DNA from: Staphylococcus coagulans
GTDB taxonomy: Bacteria > Bacillota > Bacilli > Staphylococcales > Staphylococcaceae
DNA length: 54,157 nucleotides
Direction: 5' to 3'
NCBI RefSeq assembly: GCF_002901995.1
Contig: NZ_PPQN01000020.1
Span: forward strand, 1 to 54,157
The notes under the pieces were generated by a model that was given only the letters and a program-made list of their open reading frames with translations, was not told where the DNA came from and ran no database searches. Below, piece after piece: positions 27,458 to 36,099 of the stretch (the first letter of the stretch is position 1; every line of letters begins with the position of its first letter). The translations under genes were made by a program, and so were the position numbers.

Positions 27458-28714
27458 TTATACCTTAACGGTTTTAATTTTGAATTTTCTGATTTTTAAA
27501 TATATGTTTATATTCAATATTTTGGATTTGCGGTAATAATCTATACGATTTGACATAGAGAAAATTAAACTTGCTATAATAAACAATCCTCCACCTATTA
27601 CTAATGTAAAATTAGTTCCTATACTCTTTATAAGCAAGCCGCCTATAAAACTACCGATTGGTAAAGATATTGCTGAAATACTTGTTATAATCGTAGTTAA
27701 TCTAGCAAGCATATATTCAGGAATAACTTTTTGTTGAATAGAAGCTAGAGATATATTGCTTACGCTAATCGTTAAAAAGACTATTGGGAACAAGATGATA
27801 AAAGCGATATTAGGCATATAATTTATAATAACTAGCAATAAACCAGATATAACATTTAAAAGTATGAGCAACTTCCCATATCCAATATTCAATTTTTTTA
27901 TAATTGGTGTAACTAAAGAACCTATAATTAAACCAATTGAAAATAATGCCATTAATAAACCGTAATAATATGATCCCCCTAAATAATTTGCTTTGAAAGG
28001 AATCCATGTATAGATAAGACCGAGTCCAAAATTGATAACACCACTCACTAACGCTACTATCAGTAATAAAGAGGACTTAATTTCTATGAGTCCTTCTTTC
28101 AAATTTTGTAAATATGTAAAATTGCTTTTCACTTTATTATTTAATTTAGGTATTTTTACATTAAACATAAAAAAACAAGCTACTAAAAATATAAACGCGT
28201 TAGTGAAGTATAATGGAACAAAAGCAACCATTGCCACAACGATACCACTTATCGAATTCATAATCACGTCTGTACCTTGATAAGCAACGCTCATAGCTGA
28301 ATTAGCATTAATCAACTTTTCTTTTTTCACTAACAAAGGTATCGCTTTAGATTGCGCAGGATATCCTAGTTGTGTAAAAAACATTGCAATTGTTACTAAA
28401 GCCATCAAGCCATATACGTTCAAATAATCAATTAAGTATAAAAATGCAATTAATGATAATATTATACATTGTATAAACGGCGTGAACCTGAGCATTTTCT
28501 TTAAAGGCATCGCATCAACTAGAGGTCCAAATAAAAATGACATACATATAGGAATCATTAACAAAGTATTGGTTAAACCTACTAACAATGGGTTATGTGT
28601 CCATTGTAAGACCACCCATGTTGTAGCTACAAAATAAAGACTGTCGCCCGCATTTATCATAATTCTTCCCGCAATCAAATTAGAAAAAGACCTATTTTTA
28701 TATAACCCTTCCAA
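27458..28714 (-). CDS. MFS transporter (macrolide-efflux-like group), Fur-like site upstream
   Basis: This 418-residue carrier has about 12 hydrophobic helices and the MFS loop after helix 2 (FGPLVDAMPLKK). Overall it resembles the H+-coupled exporters of the Mef/siderophore-export type. The start is TTG with AGGGGGTG 7 nt upstream. A Fur-like sequence (28733-28751) lies directly before the ribosome site, suggesting iron-repressed expression and perhaps siderophore or metal-chelate export (inference). The coding sequence is visibly richer in A/T (Ile, Asn, Lys, Leu TTA) than its neighbours. It lies between two diverged direct repeats, which suggests later arrival. Confidence 0.87.
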   Translation of the reverse strand: MEGLYKNRSFSNLIAGRIMINAGDSLYFVATTWVVLQWTHNPLLVGLTNTLLMIPICMSFLFGPLVDAMPLKKMLRFTPFIQCIILSLIAFLYLIDYLNVYGLMALVTIAMFFTQLGYPAQSKAIPLLVKKEKLINANSAMSVAYQGTDVIMNSISGIVVAMVAFVPLYFTNAFIFLVACFFMFNVKIPKLNNKVKSNFTYLQNLKEGLIEIKSSLLLIVALVSGVINFGLGLIYTWIPFKANYLGGSYYYGLLMALFSIGLIIGSLVTPIIKKLNIGYGKLLILLNVISGLLLVIINYMPNIAFIILFPIVFLTISVSNISLASIQQKVIPEYMLARLTTIITSISAISLPIGSFIGGLLIKSIGTNFTLVIGGGLFIIASLIFSMSNRIDYYRKSKILNINIYLKIRKFKIKTVKV

Positions 28715-28732
28715 AATTATTCACCCCCTATT

Positions 28733-28751
28733 GATAATGATAATTGTAACA
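28733..28751 (-). promoter_or_regulatory. Candidate Fur box upstream of the MFS gene
   Basis: GATAATGATAAT followed by TGTAACA matches 14 of 19 positions of the Fur consensus GATAATGATAATCATTATC. It overlaps a TACAAT -10-like element (minus, 28743-28748), 19-37 nt upstream of the TTG start. I see no good -35. Confidence 0.6.
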
Positions 28752-28906
28752 CAATTCTGAAAAACGGAGTGTTATTACTTTATAAATTACCAATTACAAC
28801 TGTCGATTTTTTTCAAGTCACAAATAAAAATACACCTGTAAATCAAATGACTTTGTATAATTAAAATCATTTTTTATGAATACAACAATAATCATTGAAT
28901 CATTTT

Positions 28907-28990
28907 TAAATATTCAAATTCAGTTCAATACTTCTATAATTATCTTCGCTCTGACAATCATAGAGTTATCTGTTTTTTTATTATCAAAAA
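28907..28990 (+). repeat. Direct repeat copy 2 (decayed terminator)
   Basis: This aligns with 27335-27420 at an offset of 1572 nt and shares AATATTCAAATTCA, CAATCATAGAG and the T run. Most differences are C-to-T or G-to-A toward A/T, and the outer stem is partly lost. No gene on the plus strand ends here, so it looks like a leftover copy. Confidence 0.75.
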
Positions 28991-28997
28991 TTAAAAT

Positions 28998-29026
28998 AAC
29001 GGTCAGTGAATGTCTCACCAACCGTT
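28998..29026 (-). terminator. Terminator of the panBCD operon
   Basis: AACGGT (28998-29003) and ACCGTT (29021-29026) pair, with an inner GTGA/TCAC stem and a 5-nt loop. On the minus strand it is followed by ATTTTAATTTTTG. Confidence 0.78.
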
Positions 29027-29080
29027 CATATTAACAACTTCTTGTATTGAAAACATCATGTTGTGCTAAGGAGAAAGTCC

Positions 29081-31139
<2,059 letters not shown>

Positions 31140-31189
31140 CCTTTAATTTTTAATATATCAATCGTAAAACATATCGCCTTATTTTTCCA

Positions 31190-31218
31190 TTTATATTTAA
31201 TATATCACAAGAATGCAA
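31190..31218 (-). promoter_or_regulatory. panBCD promoter
   Basis: On the minus strand there is a -35 TTGCAT (31213-31218), a 17-nt spacer and a -10 TATAAA (31190-31195). Confidence 0.72.
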
Positions 31219-31238
31219 ACCACATTTTTGAAAAATAT

Positions 31239-31267
31239 TTGAACAGACATATTTTCGAAAGTGATAA
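31239..31267 (+). promoter_or_regulatory. panE promoter
   Basis: A -35 TTGAAC (31239-31244), a 17-nt spacer and a -10 TGATAA (31262-31267) lie back to back with the panB promoter, giving a leader of about 100 nt. Confidence 0.6.
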
Positions 31268-31371
31268 ATCATTCGTTTATTATCAAAACGGCCTTTACAA
31301 TGTATTTTAATCGTAATACATTAAAGCATATCAGTAAATCATCCTATATTTATAAAGAAAAGAGGGCAAAC

Positions 31372-32226
31372 ATGACTAAAATTGCAGTAATAGGGCCTGG
31401 CGCTGTGGGCGCATCTCTTACCTTTGCACTTTCGCACACATTTGATGTCACTTTAATAGGCCGTAAAAATCAAACCATTCATTTTCAAGAATCGAATGCG
31501 CAAGTCCAACAGGAACTGACTGTTCGTGCTATTGAAGCGGTACAAGAACCGTTTGATGTGATTTTTATTGCTGTGAAAACGCATCAATTATCCGCTGTCA
31601 TTCCAGAACTCGTCCATTTGACACATGCAAACACATTGGTGATTTTGGCACAAAACGGCTATGGTCAACTCAAACAATTAGCAGATTATCATGCTTATCA
31701 AGCTGTTGTTTACATTAGTGGTCAAAAACAAGAGCAACGCGTGACACACTTTAGAGACTATAAACTTCATATCCAGGCAGACGCTCATACAAAACAACTT
31801 GCTCAACAACTAAAAGACGCCCCGTTAGAACTTGTACTCGAAGATCATATTGAAAATGCGATATGGTATAAACTCATCGTAAATTTAGGAATTAATACTA
31901 TAACCGCACTAGGCCGTGATACCGCACGTGTATTACATGATGATGCGATGGTTCAACTTTGTCGACACTTATTAGAAGAAGGCACAGCCGTTGCGCAAGC
32001 TGAAGGCATTCAGTTGGATGACAATATCGTAGACGCCATTATGAAGATTTATGCCGGGTATCCTGATGAAATGGGAACAAGTATGTATTACGACATCATG
32101 CAAGGTCAACCTTTAGAAGTCGACGCCATTCAAGGTTATATTTATCAACGTGCTCAAGCACATCAAATAGCCGTTCCTCATCTTGAAACCGTTTATACAC
32201 TACTTGCTTATCAAAACGCTAAGTAA
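31372..32226 (+). CDS. panE: 2-dehydropantoate 2-reductase (ketopantoate reductase)
   Basis: The ATG at 31372 has AGAGGGC before it and begins the Rossmann motif KIAVIGPGAVGAS. The 37 codons upstream in the same frame are leader sequence. The 284-residue protein has the ApbA/PanE C-terminal helical domain with the family's conserved Lys/Asn region (NAIWYKLIVNLGINTI). It reduces ketopantoate with NADPH to pantoate, the substrate of PanC. Its place opposite panBCD completes the pathway. Confidence 0.92.
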   Translation: MTKIAVIGPGAVGASLTFALSHTFDVTLIGRKNQTIHFQESNAQVQQELTVRAIEAVQEPFDVIFIAVKTHQLSAVIPELVHLTHANTLVILAQNGYGQLKQLADYHAYQAVVYISGQKQEQRVTHFRDYKLHIQADAHTKQLAQQLKDAPLELVLEDHIENAIWYKLIVNLGINTITALGRDTARVLHDDAMVQLCRHLLEEGTAVAQAEGIQLDDNIVDAIMKIYAGYPDEMGTSMYYDIMQGQPLEVDAIQGYIYQRAQAHQIAVPHLETVYTLLAYQNAK

Positions 32227-32578
32227 GGATGAATTATTTCCTACTCTATTTATTATTGAGTAAAATTACTGCGCTGAAATCAAATGTAACAACCGTCGCA
32301 TATTAATCACAAATATAATTAAGAAGATTGAGTTACAGCTTACTTGCAAGCCGAACTCAACCCTCTTTCATTTTTTATACTAATACAGGCCAATAATCTT
32401 TAAAGGTTTAAATATTCTCTAAGGATTTTTCTGTAATCTGACTCATTTTAATATTTCTGCGTTAAGTTCTTATCAATCATCACTATTATCTCATCTACAC
32501 TATAGAACTTAGGTTAGAATATATAAAAGAATTGGTTGTAATTTGTTGTATGTTGTTAACTTTCGTCAGCAACACTTT
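32227..32578. other. Region between panE and the antisense RNA promoter
   Basis: This region contains the panE terminator (next entry) and then about 200 nt of AT-rich sequence in which I see no gene or RNA. Confidence 0.6.
32328..32378 (+). terminator. panE terminator
   Basis: TTGAGTT (32328-32334) pairs with AACTCAA (32354-32360), with an inner GCTT/AAGC stem. TTTCATTTTTT follows. Confidence 0.85.
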
Positions 32579-32607
32579 TTGACTTCGGTAACATTTAGTG
32601 ATACTAT
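32579..32607 (+). promoter_or_regulatory. Promoter of the candidate antitoxin RNA
   Basis: A -35 TTGACT (32579-32584), a 17-nt spacer and a -10 TACTAT (32602-32607) are followed by no ribosome site or ORF. That fits a small-RNA promoter with its start near 32614. Confidence 0.75.
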
Positions 32608-32613
32608 AATGAT

Positions 32614-32763
32614 AAGAAAAACACCTAGCCTAGGCTACCAACCGTGAACTAGGTGCAAAAACATAGCAACATATTAGTGATCTTCCAGACTCAAATATGT
32701 TAATCATTACAGCCTATTATATAGGTGCTCTCGTTACCCCAATAACGAGAGCCTATTTTTTTT
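32614..32763 (+). ncRNA. Candidate type I antitoxin RNA (about 150 nt)
   Basis: It runs from a strong promoter to a perfect 10-bp hairpin terminator (GCTCTCGTTA 32727-32736 with TAACGAGAGC 32743-32752, then a run of T). Internal stems are CACCTAG/CTAGGTG (32622-32655), an AACATATT/AATATGTT pair, and CCTAT/ATAGG. Its 3' half is antisense to the end of the small minus-strand ORF at 32700-32855. It also carries AATCATTACA (32702-32711). The same ten bases recur on the plus strand at 32870-32879, opposite the bases next to that ORF's ribosome site. The RNA could therefore pair with the toxin mRNA at both ends, as in the Fst/par family. The exact ends are inferred. Confidence 0.62.
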
Positions 32764-32855
32764 GTATTTTTAAACAATAAGGTCACTGCATACAAAGTAC
32801 CAATAATACTTATAGATATTGTTAAATAAATATCCAAGTTGATTATTATTGTCAT
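32700..32855 (-). CDS. Small hydrophobic peptide, candidate type I toxin (51 residues)
   Basis: The frame starts at an ATG (32853-32855) with a strong GAGGTGAT ribosome site 7 nt upstream. It encodes a short polar head, one membrane helix of about 20 residues (Ile/Leu/Thr/Ser-rich, ending ...AVTLLF) and a basic stretch KNTKK. A tail of about 15 residues is read through the antisense terminator hairpin. Size, topology and strong ribosome site are those of type I toxins, though I do not recognise the exact family. A stem AATCATT/AATGATT sits one base before the ribosome site and could hide it. The minus-strand hairpin at 32622-32655 followed by TTTTTC may end the mRNA. Confidence 0.6.
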   Translation of the reverse strand: MTIIINLDIYLTISISIIGTLYAVTLLFKNTKKIGSRYWGNESTYIIGCND

Positions 32856-32869
32856 CTGTTATCACCTCA

Positions 32870-32892
32870 AATCATTACATATTTAATAGCTG
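32870..32892 (-). promoter_or_regulatory. Toxin leader stem and antisense pairing site
   Basis: On the minus strand TGTAATGATT (32870-32879) directly precedes GAGGTG. It forms the right arm of a hairpin with AATCATT upstream. Its complement AATCATTACA occurs in the antisense RNA at 32702-32711, giving a possible 10-bp duplex at the ribosome site. Confidence 0.5.
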
Positions 32893-33035
32893 AGAATGAT
32901 TAACACATGACTAATAGGCTTCTATGTTTTATAACCCTAATTATACCTATTCTATTATCAGATAAGTATGTCCTCCCTATTACTCGTTTTAGAAAATATA
33001 TAATTTGTATCGATTGATTTCCGCATATACTTTGA

Positions 33036-33575
33036 TTATCCATCTACCTCTATAAACTGCAATTCATAAACTGAACGGTCATCGTAACGATTAAAACTAT
33101 CGATATTCCCTTTTAAATATAACGTTTGCGTTTTCCGACTCACATTATGTTGATATGTCATTTTAATTTGTAAATTTGATTCATACCCATTATTTTCAAT
33201 AGTGCGATTTAACTCATCGAATACAGCTTTATTAATAGGTAATAAATAACTCTCTTTACTTGGCAAAATACTAACATACTTTCTTTGTAAAACTTGGCCT
33301 TCGTCGATAAACACTTCTATTTTAATTTGTTTTGCTGCACCCGCACCAAGATTAAATAACTTCAAAAAATCGTCTCCTATATCTGTAGAAGTTGTTGAAG
33401 CCGTATTTTTTAATTTTAATCTTTCGCCATCTCGTGTCATCAAAATCTGATTGAATCCTAGTGCAGGTAAAAAACTCATTTTCATTTGATAGAGTTGGAT
33501 ACTCACAGATACAAAATAAAATAACGCCATAATAAACGTCCCAATGGAACCAATTGCAGAGATTAAATTGATCAT
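33036..33575 (-). CDS. Membrane-anchored protein of unknown function (179 residues)
   Basis: The start is the ATG at 33575, supported by AAAGGAG 7 nt upstream; the longer frame to 33626 has no ribosome site. One N-terminal membrane helix (about residues 4-27) is followed by a soluble domain of about 150 residues, rich in beta-type sequence and without cysteines. I do not recognise the fold. It lies between the candidate toxin and the divergent LytTR pair, and I see no hairpin after it, so readthrough toward the toxin locus is possible. Confidence 0.75.
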   Translation of the reverse strand: MINLISAIGSIGTFIMALFYFVSVSIQLYQMKMSFLPALGFNQILMTRDGERLKLKNTASTTSTDIGDDFLKLFNLGAGAAKQIKIEVFIDEGQVLQRKYVSILPSKESYLLPINKAVFDELNRTIENNGYESNLQIKMTYQHNVSRKTQTLYLKGNIDSFNRYDDRSVYELQFIEVDG

Positions 33576-33710
33576 CACATACTCCTTTCGACAAAAGTTT
33601 AAAATAGTGGTTCGTAATTTCCACATTTGAGACCACTTTAAACCTTACTACACCTTGCGGACAATATAATGGATGAATATATTAAAAATTATTGACGCTT
33701 TTCTATCCCC

Positions 33711-33740
33711 ACCGTTCATTTTCCTTACGATGCCGTTTAA
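33711..33740 (+). promoter_or_regulatory. Candidate LytTR binding site: two 9-bp direct repeats, 12 bp apart
   Basis: ACCGTTCAT (33711-33719) matches every position of the published LytTR half-site [TA][AC][CA]GTTN[AG][TG]. GCCGTTTAA (33732-33740) matches its core. The 12-bp gap (21 bp start to start) is the spacing LytTR dimers need. The second repeat overlaps a -35-like TTTAAC. It lies about 85-110 nt upstream of the LytTR gene. Confidence 0.62.
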
Positions 33741-33822
33741 CAAGAATCCACTACCATATAGCAAGAGCAGATAGTATTTTTGGGTTTTCTTTGGTTTACT
33801 TAATACAAGGAGGTTAGCGCCT

Positions 33823-34260
33823 ATGAAAGTTAGCATTACGCTTGATCCAGCGATGGCAGAGGATCACATCCATATCACTACAAAGTCTATGACTCCTGAT
33901 TTACAAAAAATAGTTACAGAAATTCAAGAAGATACGCCCTATTTGAGTGTAAAAACAGAAGATAACGCCATTTACTTTGTAGACACAACAGATATTATTG
34001 CTATTTATACGGAGCAACAAAAACTTAAAATCATAACAGTAATTAGGACATTTACAATGGTAGAACGACTCTACAAAATTAAAGTTAAATTGCCTGCATC
34101 ATTTATTCAGATTTCTAAAAGTGAGTTGATTAATCTCAACTATTTAAATCACATTGAAATCACATCTAGTGGTAGTTTAAAACTGATTTTCAAGCACGAC
34201 TATTTAACTTATTCCTCGCGCCGTTATGTGAAATCTATTAAAGAGAGGTTAGGTCTATGA
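33823..34260 (+). CDS. LytTR-domain transcriptional regulator
   Basis: This 145-residue protein has no receiver domain. A short N-terminal region (1-45) precedes a LytTR DNA-binding domain (about 46-145) of beta strands with FIQISKSELINLNYL and the C-terminal SRRYVKSIKERL. The ATG follows AAGGAGGTT. It overlaps the next gene by 4 nt. Such stand-alone LytTR proteins with a membrane partner form two-gene switches in which the membrane protein holds the regulator inactive. That reading is from established LytTR systems and is an inference here. Confidence 0.9.
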   Translation: MKVSITLDPAMAEDHIHITTKSMTPDLQKIVTEIQEDTPYLSVKTEDNAIYFVDTTDIIAIYTEQQKLKIITVIRTFTMVERLYKIKVKLPASFIQISKSELINLNYLNHIEITSSGSLKLIFKHDYLTYSSRRYVKSIKERLGL

Positions 34261-34727
34261 AAACAATTAAAAATAGTTTTTGTATCGGAGTGACAATCGG
34301 TGTGTTAATTTCAATTTTCATTTCGATGATTTTTAGCAATCATGAATACCATCCTACAAATCCTATTTCTACAATTGGCGAGTGGTATTATCAAACTTTT
34401 ACTGAAGCGCAAATCATGCTCATTATGATGATTCTATGGGGTATTATTGGCATCTTGTTTCAATGGGGTGCAAAAATATTCGAATACGACGATACTTCAT
34501 TAACAAAACGGACATTATGTCACTTTTCCTTTATGTTTTTACTTTTTCTTCCGCTCGCTTGCTTAGCAGGATGGTTCCCTTTGAAAATCACTGCCTTTGT
34601 ATTTTTTGCCATTATTTATAGCTTTATATATTTCATCATTTGGGGTATCAACTACTTAATAATTAAGAAAGAAATTCAACAAATTAATCAATCGTTACAA
34701 CAAAAAACTCATACGTCTAAAAAGTAA
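34257..34727 (+). CDS. DUF3021-type membrane protein, partner of the LytTR regulator
   Basis: The protein has 156 residues and four membrane helices (about 9-28, 44-65, 82-104, 110-134), followed by a Lys/Gln-rich cytoplasmic tail. The four-helix layout and the ATGA overlap with a LytTR gene are typical of DUF3021 proteins. It probably senses a membrane signal and controls the regulator. Confidence 0.82.
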   Translation: MKTIKNSFCIGVTIGVLISIFISMIFSNHEYHPTNPISTIGEWYYQTFTEAQIMLIMMILWGIIGILFQWGAKIFEYDDTSLTKRTLCHFSFMFLLFLPLACLAGWFPLKITAFVFFAIIYSFIYFIIWGINYLIIKKEIQQINQSLQQKTHTSKK

Positions 34728-34757
34728 CTCTTCTGTTCATCCTATTCAAGAACCACT

Positions 34758-34856
34758 GTGGCTGAGGTCAGGACATAGCCTATACTTCTATCAATTGTTC
34801 TAACTTAATGTTAGAAGCATCACTGTCCTACCCAACCACATGCTTTTTATATTTAA
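34758..34856. terminator. Long hairpin between DUF3021 and acetyltransferase genes
   Basis: Outer arms GTGG...AGGACA and TGTCCT...CCAC enclose an inner TTCTAAC/GTTAGAA stem, followed by CTTTTTATAT on the plus strand. The genes converge here. Confidence 0.7.
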
Positions 34857-35320
34857 GATATGTTACTCGATGGTATAAGCTCTTTTTCTAACACTAGCAT
34901 ATCTCGGCATTGAATGCCTTCTTCATAAATAGGGGCATAACCTTGTCTGATAAAATAATCATGTTGTATAGCAACAATTCGGAATCCATTTTTTTGGTAG
35001 ATTTTCAATTGTCTTAAACTTGAATTTCCTGTACCTATGCTTAAGTAGTGATAACCTTCATCGGCGTATATTTTTGTCAAAGTATCGAGGATTTTACGCG
35101 CATAGCCTTGCCCTTCAAATTGTGAGGACACACTCAAATTCATAATCTCCGCTTTTGTGTCTCTCTCATGCACCACAGCAATACCTACCAACGTCTTCCT
35201 TTCAATCCATCCATAACATTTCCCTGCTTCAAATACTGCTTTTACTTTTTCAAGATTTGGATCAGCCGTAAGCATTAATGTTTGAATATCCTTTGTTAAA
35301 TCTGTATATTGATGCAGCAT
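34853..35320 (-). CDS. GNAT-family N-acetyltransferase
   Basis: This 155-residue protein has the acetyl-CoA-binding motif QFEGQGYARKILD (about residues 86-98). The C-terminal family pattern (LKIYQKNGFRIV) is present. The ATG follows AAAGGGGAG. The substrate is unknown. It is divergent from the ABM-fold gene with a 190-nt gap. Confidence 0.88.
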   Translation of the reverse strand: MLHQYTDLTKDIQTLMLTADPNLEKVKAVFEAGKCYGWIERKTLVGIAVVHERDTKAEIMNLSVSSQFEGQGYARKILDTLTKIYADEGYHYLSIGTGNSSLRQLKIYQKNGFRIVAIQHDYFIRQGYAPIYEEGIQCRDMLVLEKELIPSSNIS

Positions 35321-35420
35321 TGTTTTATCTCCCCTTTATTATTCATTCTCTCTCTATTTAAATCTGTTAAAAACAACTTTAACGTTTCACTATTATAATG
35401 AGATTTTATAGTTTAATACA

Positions 35421-35445
35421 ACAAAATTTACAGTTACAAAATTTA
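35421..35445 (+). repeat. ACAAAATTTA direct repeat upstream of the ABM-fold gene
   Basis: Two copies of ACAAAATTTA (35421-35430 and 35436-35445) have a 15-bp pitch in the gap between divergent genes. They may be a regulatory site, or chance in AT-rich sequence. Confidence 0.3.
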
Positions 35446-35509
35446 ATTTATGCAATTAAAGCGTGCAATAACGGGTATAAGTTATAAAGGATAAGGAGGA
35501 TGTATAAAA

Positions 35510-35944
35510 ATGATACTCTCTCATAAAGATCACCTTTATCAGATTGAAGAAAATGATTTAGAAACCACGATTTATAAAAATAATGATGCAAAAACATATA
35601 CGGCCATTGAAAACATTGGTATGCTTTCACCTGACCATTTCTGTGTGATGAATTATATTAAAGTTACTCGCTACAGTGAAGCTATTTTTGAGGAACGTTT
35701 TCTTAATCGAACGTCCTACTTAGATGAAACGCCCGGGTTCGTCGCTTTGAGAGTATTGAGACCCTATGACCCACAAAATCACTACATTATTTTATCCTTA
35801 TGGGATGACCGCGACAGTTTTGAAGCGTGGCAAACGTCTTCACATTATGAAAGTATACACAAAGAACATCATCAACTTGAAGGTCTCGATCAAGAGGTTA
35901 TAGATTTAAATGCTTCATACCTCATTAAATTCGACATTTATTAA
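35510..35944 (+). CDS. ABM-fold protein with IsdG/HmoB-like heme monooxygenase residues
   Basis: The protein has 144 residues: an N-terminal region of about 42 followed by an antibiotic-biosynthesis-monooxygenase ferredoxin-like domain (about 43-120). N48, W107 and H117 fall at the spacing of IsdG N7, W67 and H77 (59 and 10 versus 60 and 10), in similar local sequence (SFEAWQTS...IHKEH). This suggests a heme-degrading enzyme of the HmoB/IsdG type. The two-part layout also resembles staphylococcal TRAP. No Fur box is visible upstream. The ATG follows AAGGAGG. Confidence 0.75.
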   Translation: MILSHKDHLYQIEENDLETTIYKNNDAKTYTAIENIGMLSPDHFCVMNYIKVTRYSEAIFEERFLNRTSYLDETPGFVALRVLRPYDPQNHYIILSLWDDRDSFEAWQTSSHYESIHKEHHQLEGLDQEVIDLNASYLIKFDIY

Positions 35945-36039
35945 CGCCAGTATGCAAAAGGCGTCATTCTTACAACAACACACATATAACGCTATATATG
36001 GGTTTAGGATTAAATATATGCATATGATTGAATCACAAA

Positions 36040-36091
36040 AACGCTCCCTTATTAAGCAGTGTATATCAATCAGCTTAATGAAGGAAGCGTT
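36040..36091 (-). terminator. Terminator of the staphylopine operon
   Basis: AACGCT...TTAAGC on the minus strand (36091 side) pairs with GCTTAA...AGCGTT (36040 side), with minor bulges. TTTGTG follows. Confidence 0.8.
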
Positions 36092-36099
36092 ACTCATTT

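Larger units (their letters stand above)
28715..29080. other. 366-nt region between the MFS gene and panD
   Basis: This very AT-rich stretch contains the Fur-like site, repeat copy 2 and the panD terminator hairpin. A 52-codon plus-strand frame (28876-29034) runs through the repeat but has no ribosome site, so I do not call it a gene. Confidence 0.6.

Noticed and set aside
28876..29034. 52-codon plus-strand ORF through repeat copy 2, with a 36-codon counterpart (27304-27414) in copy 1
   Set aside because: Neither has a ribosome site, the substitutions are not mainly silent, and the region is better explained as a terminator repeat and the panD terminator.
31261..31371. N-terminal extension of panE from the GTG at 31261
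   Set aside because: It overlaps the predicted promoter and lacks a ribosome site; the Rossmann fold starts right after the ATG at 31372.
32880..32910. GAGAATGATTA as a Fur site before the candidate toxin
   Set aside because: Too few matches to the consensus, and the AATGATT part is explained by the leader stem and antisense pairing.
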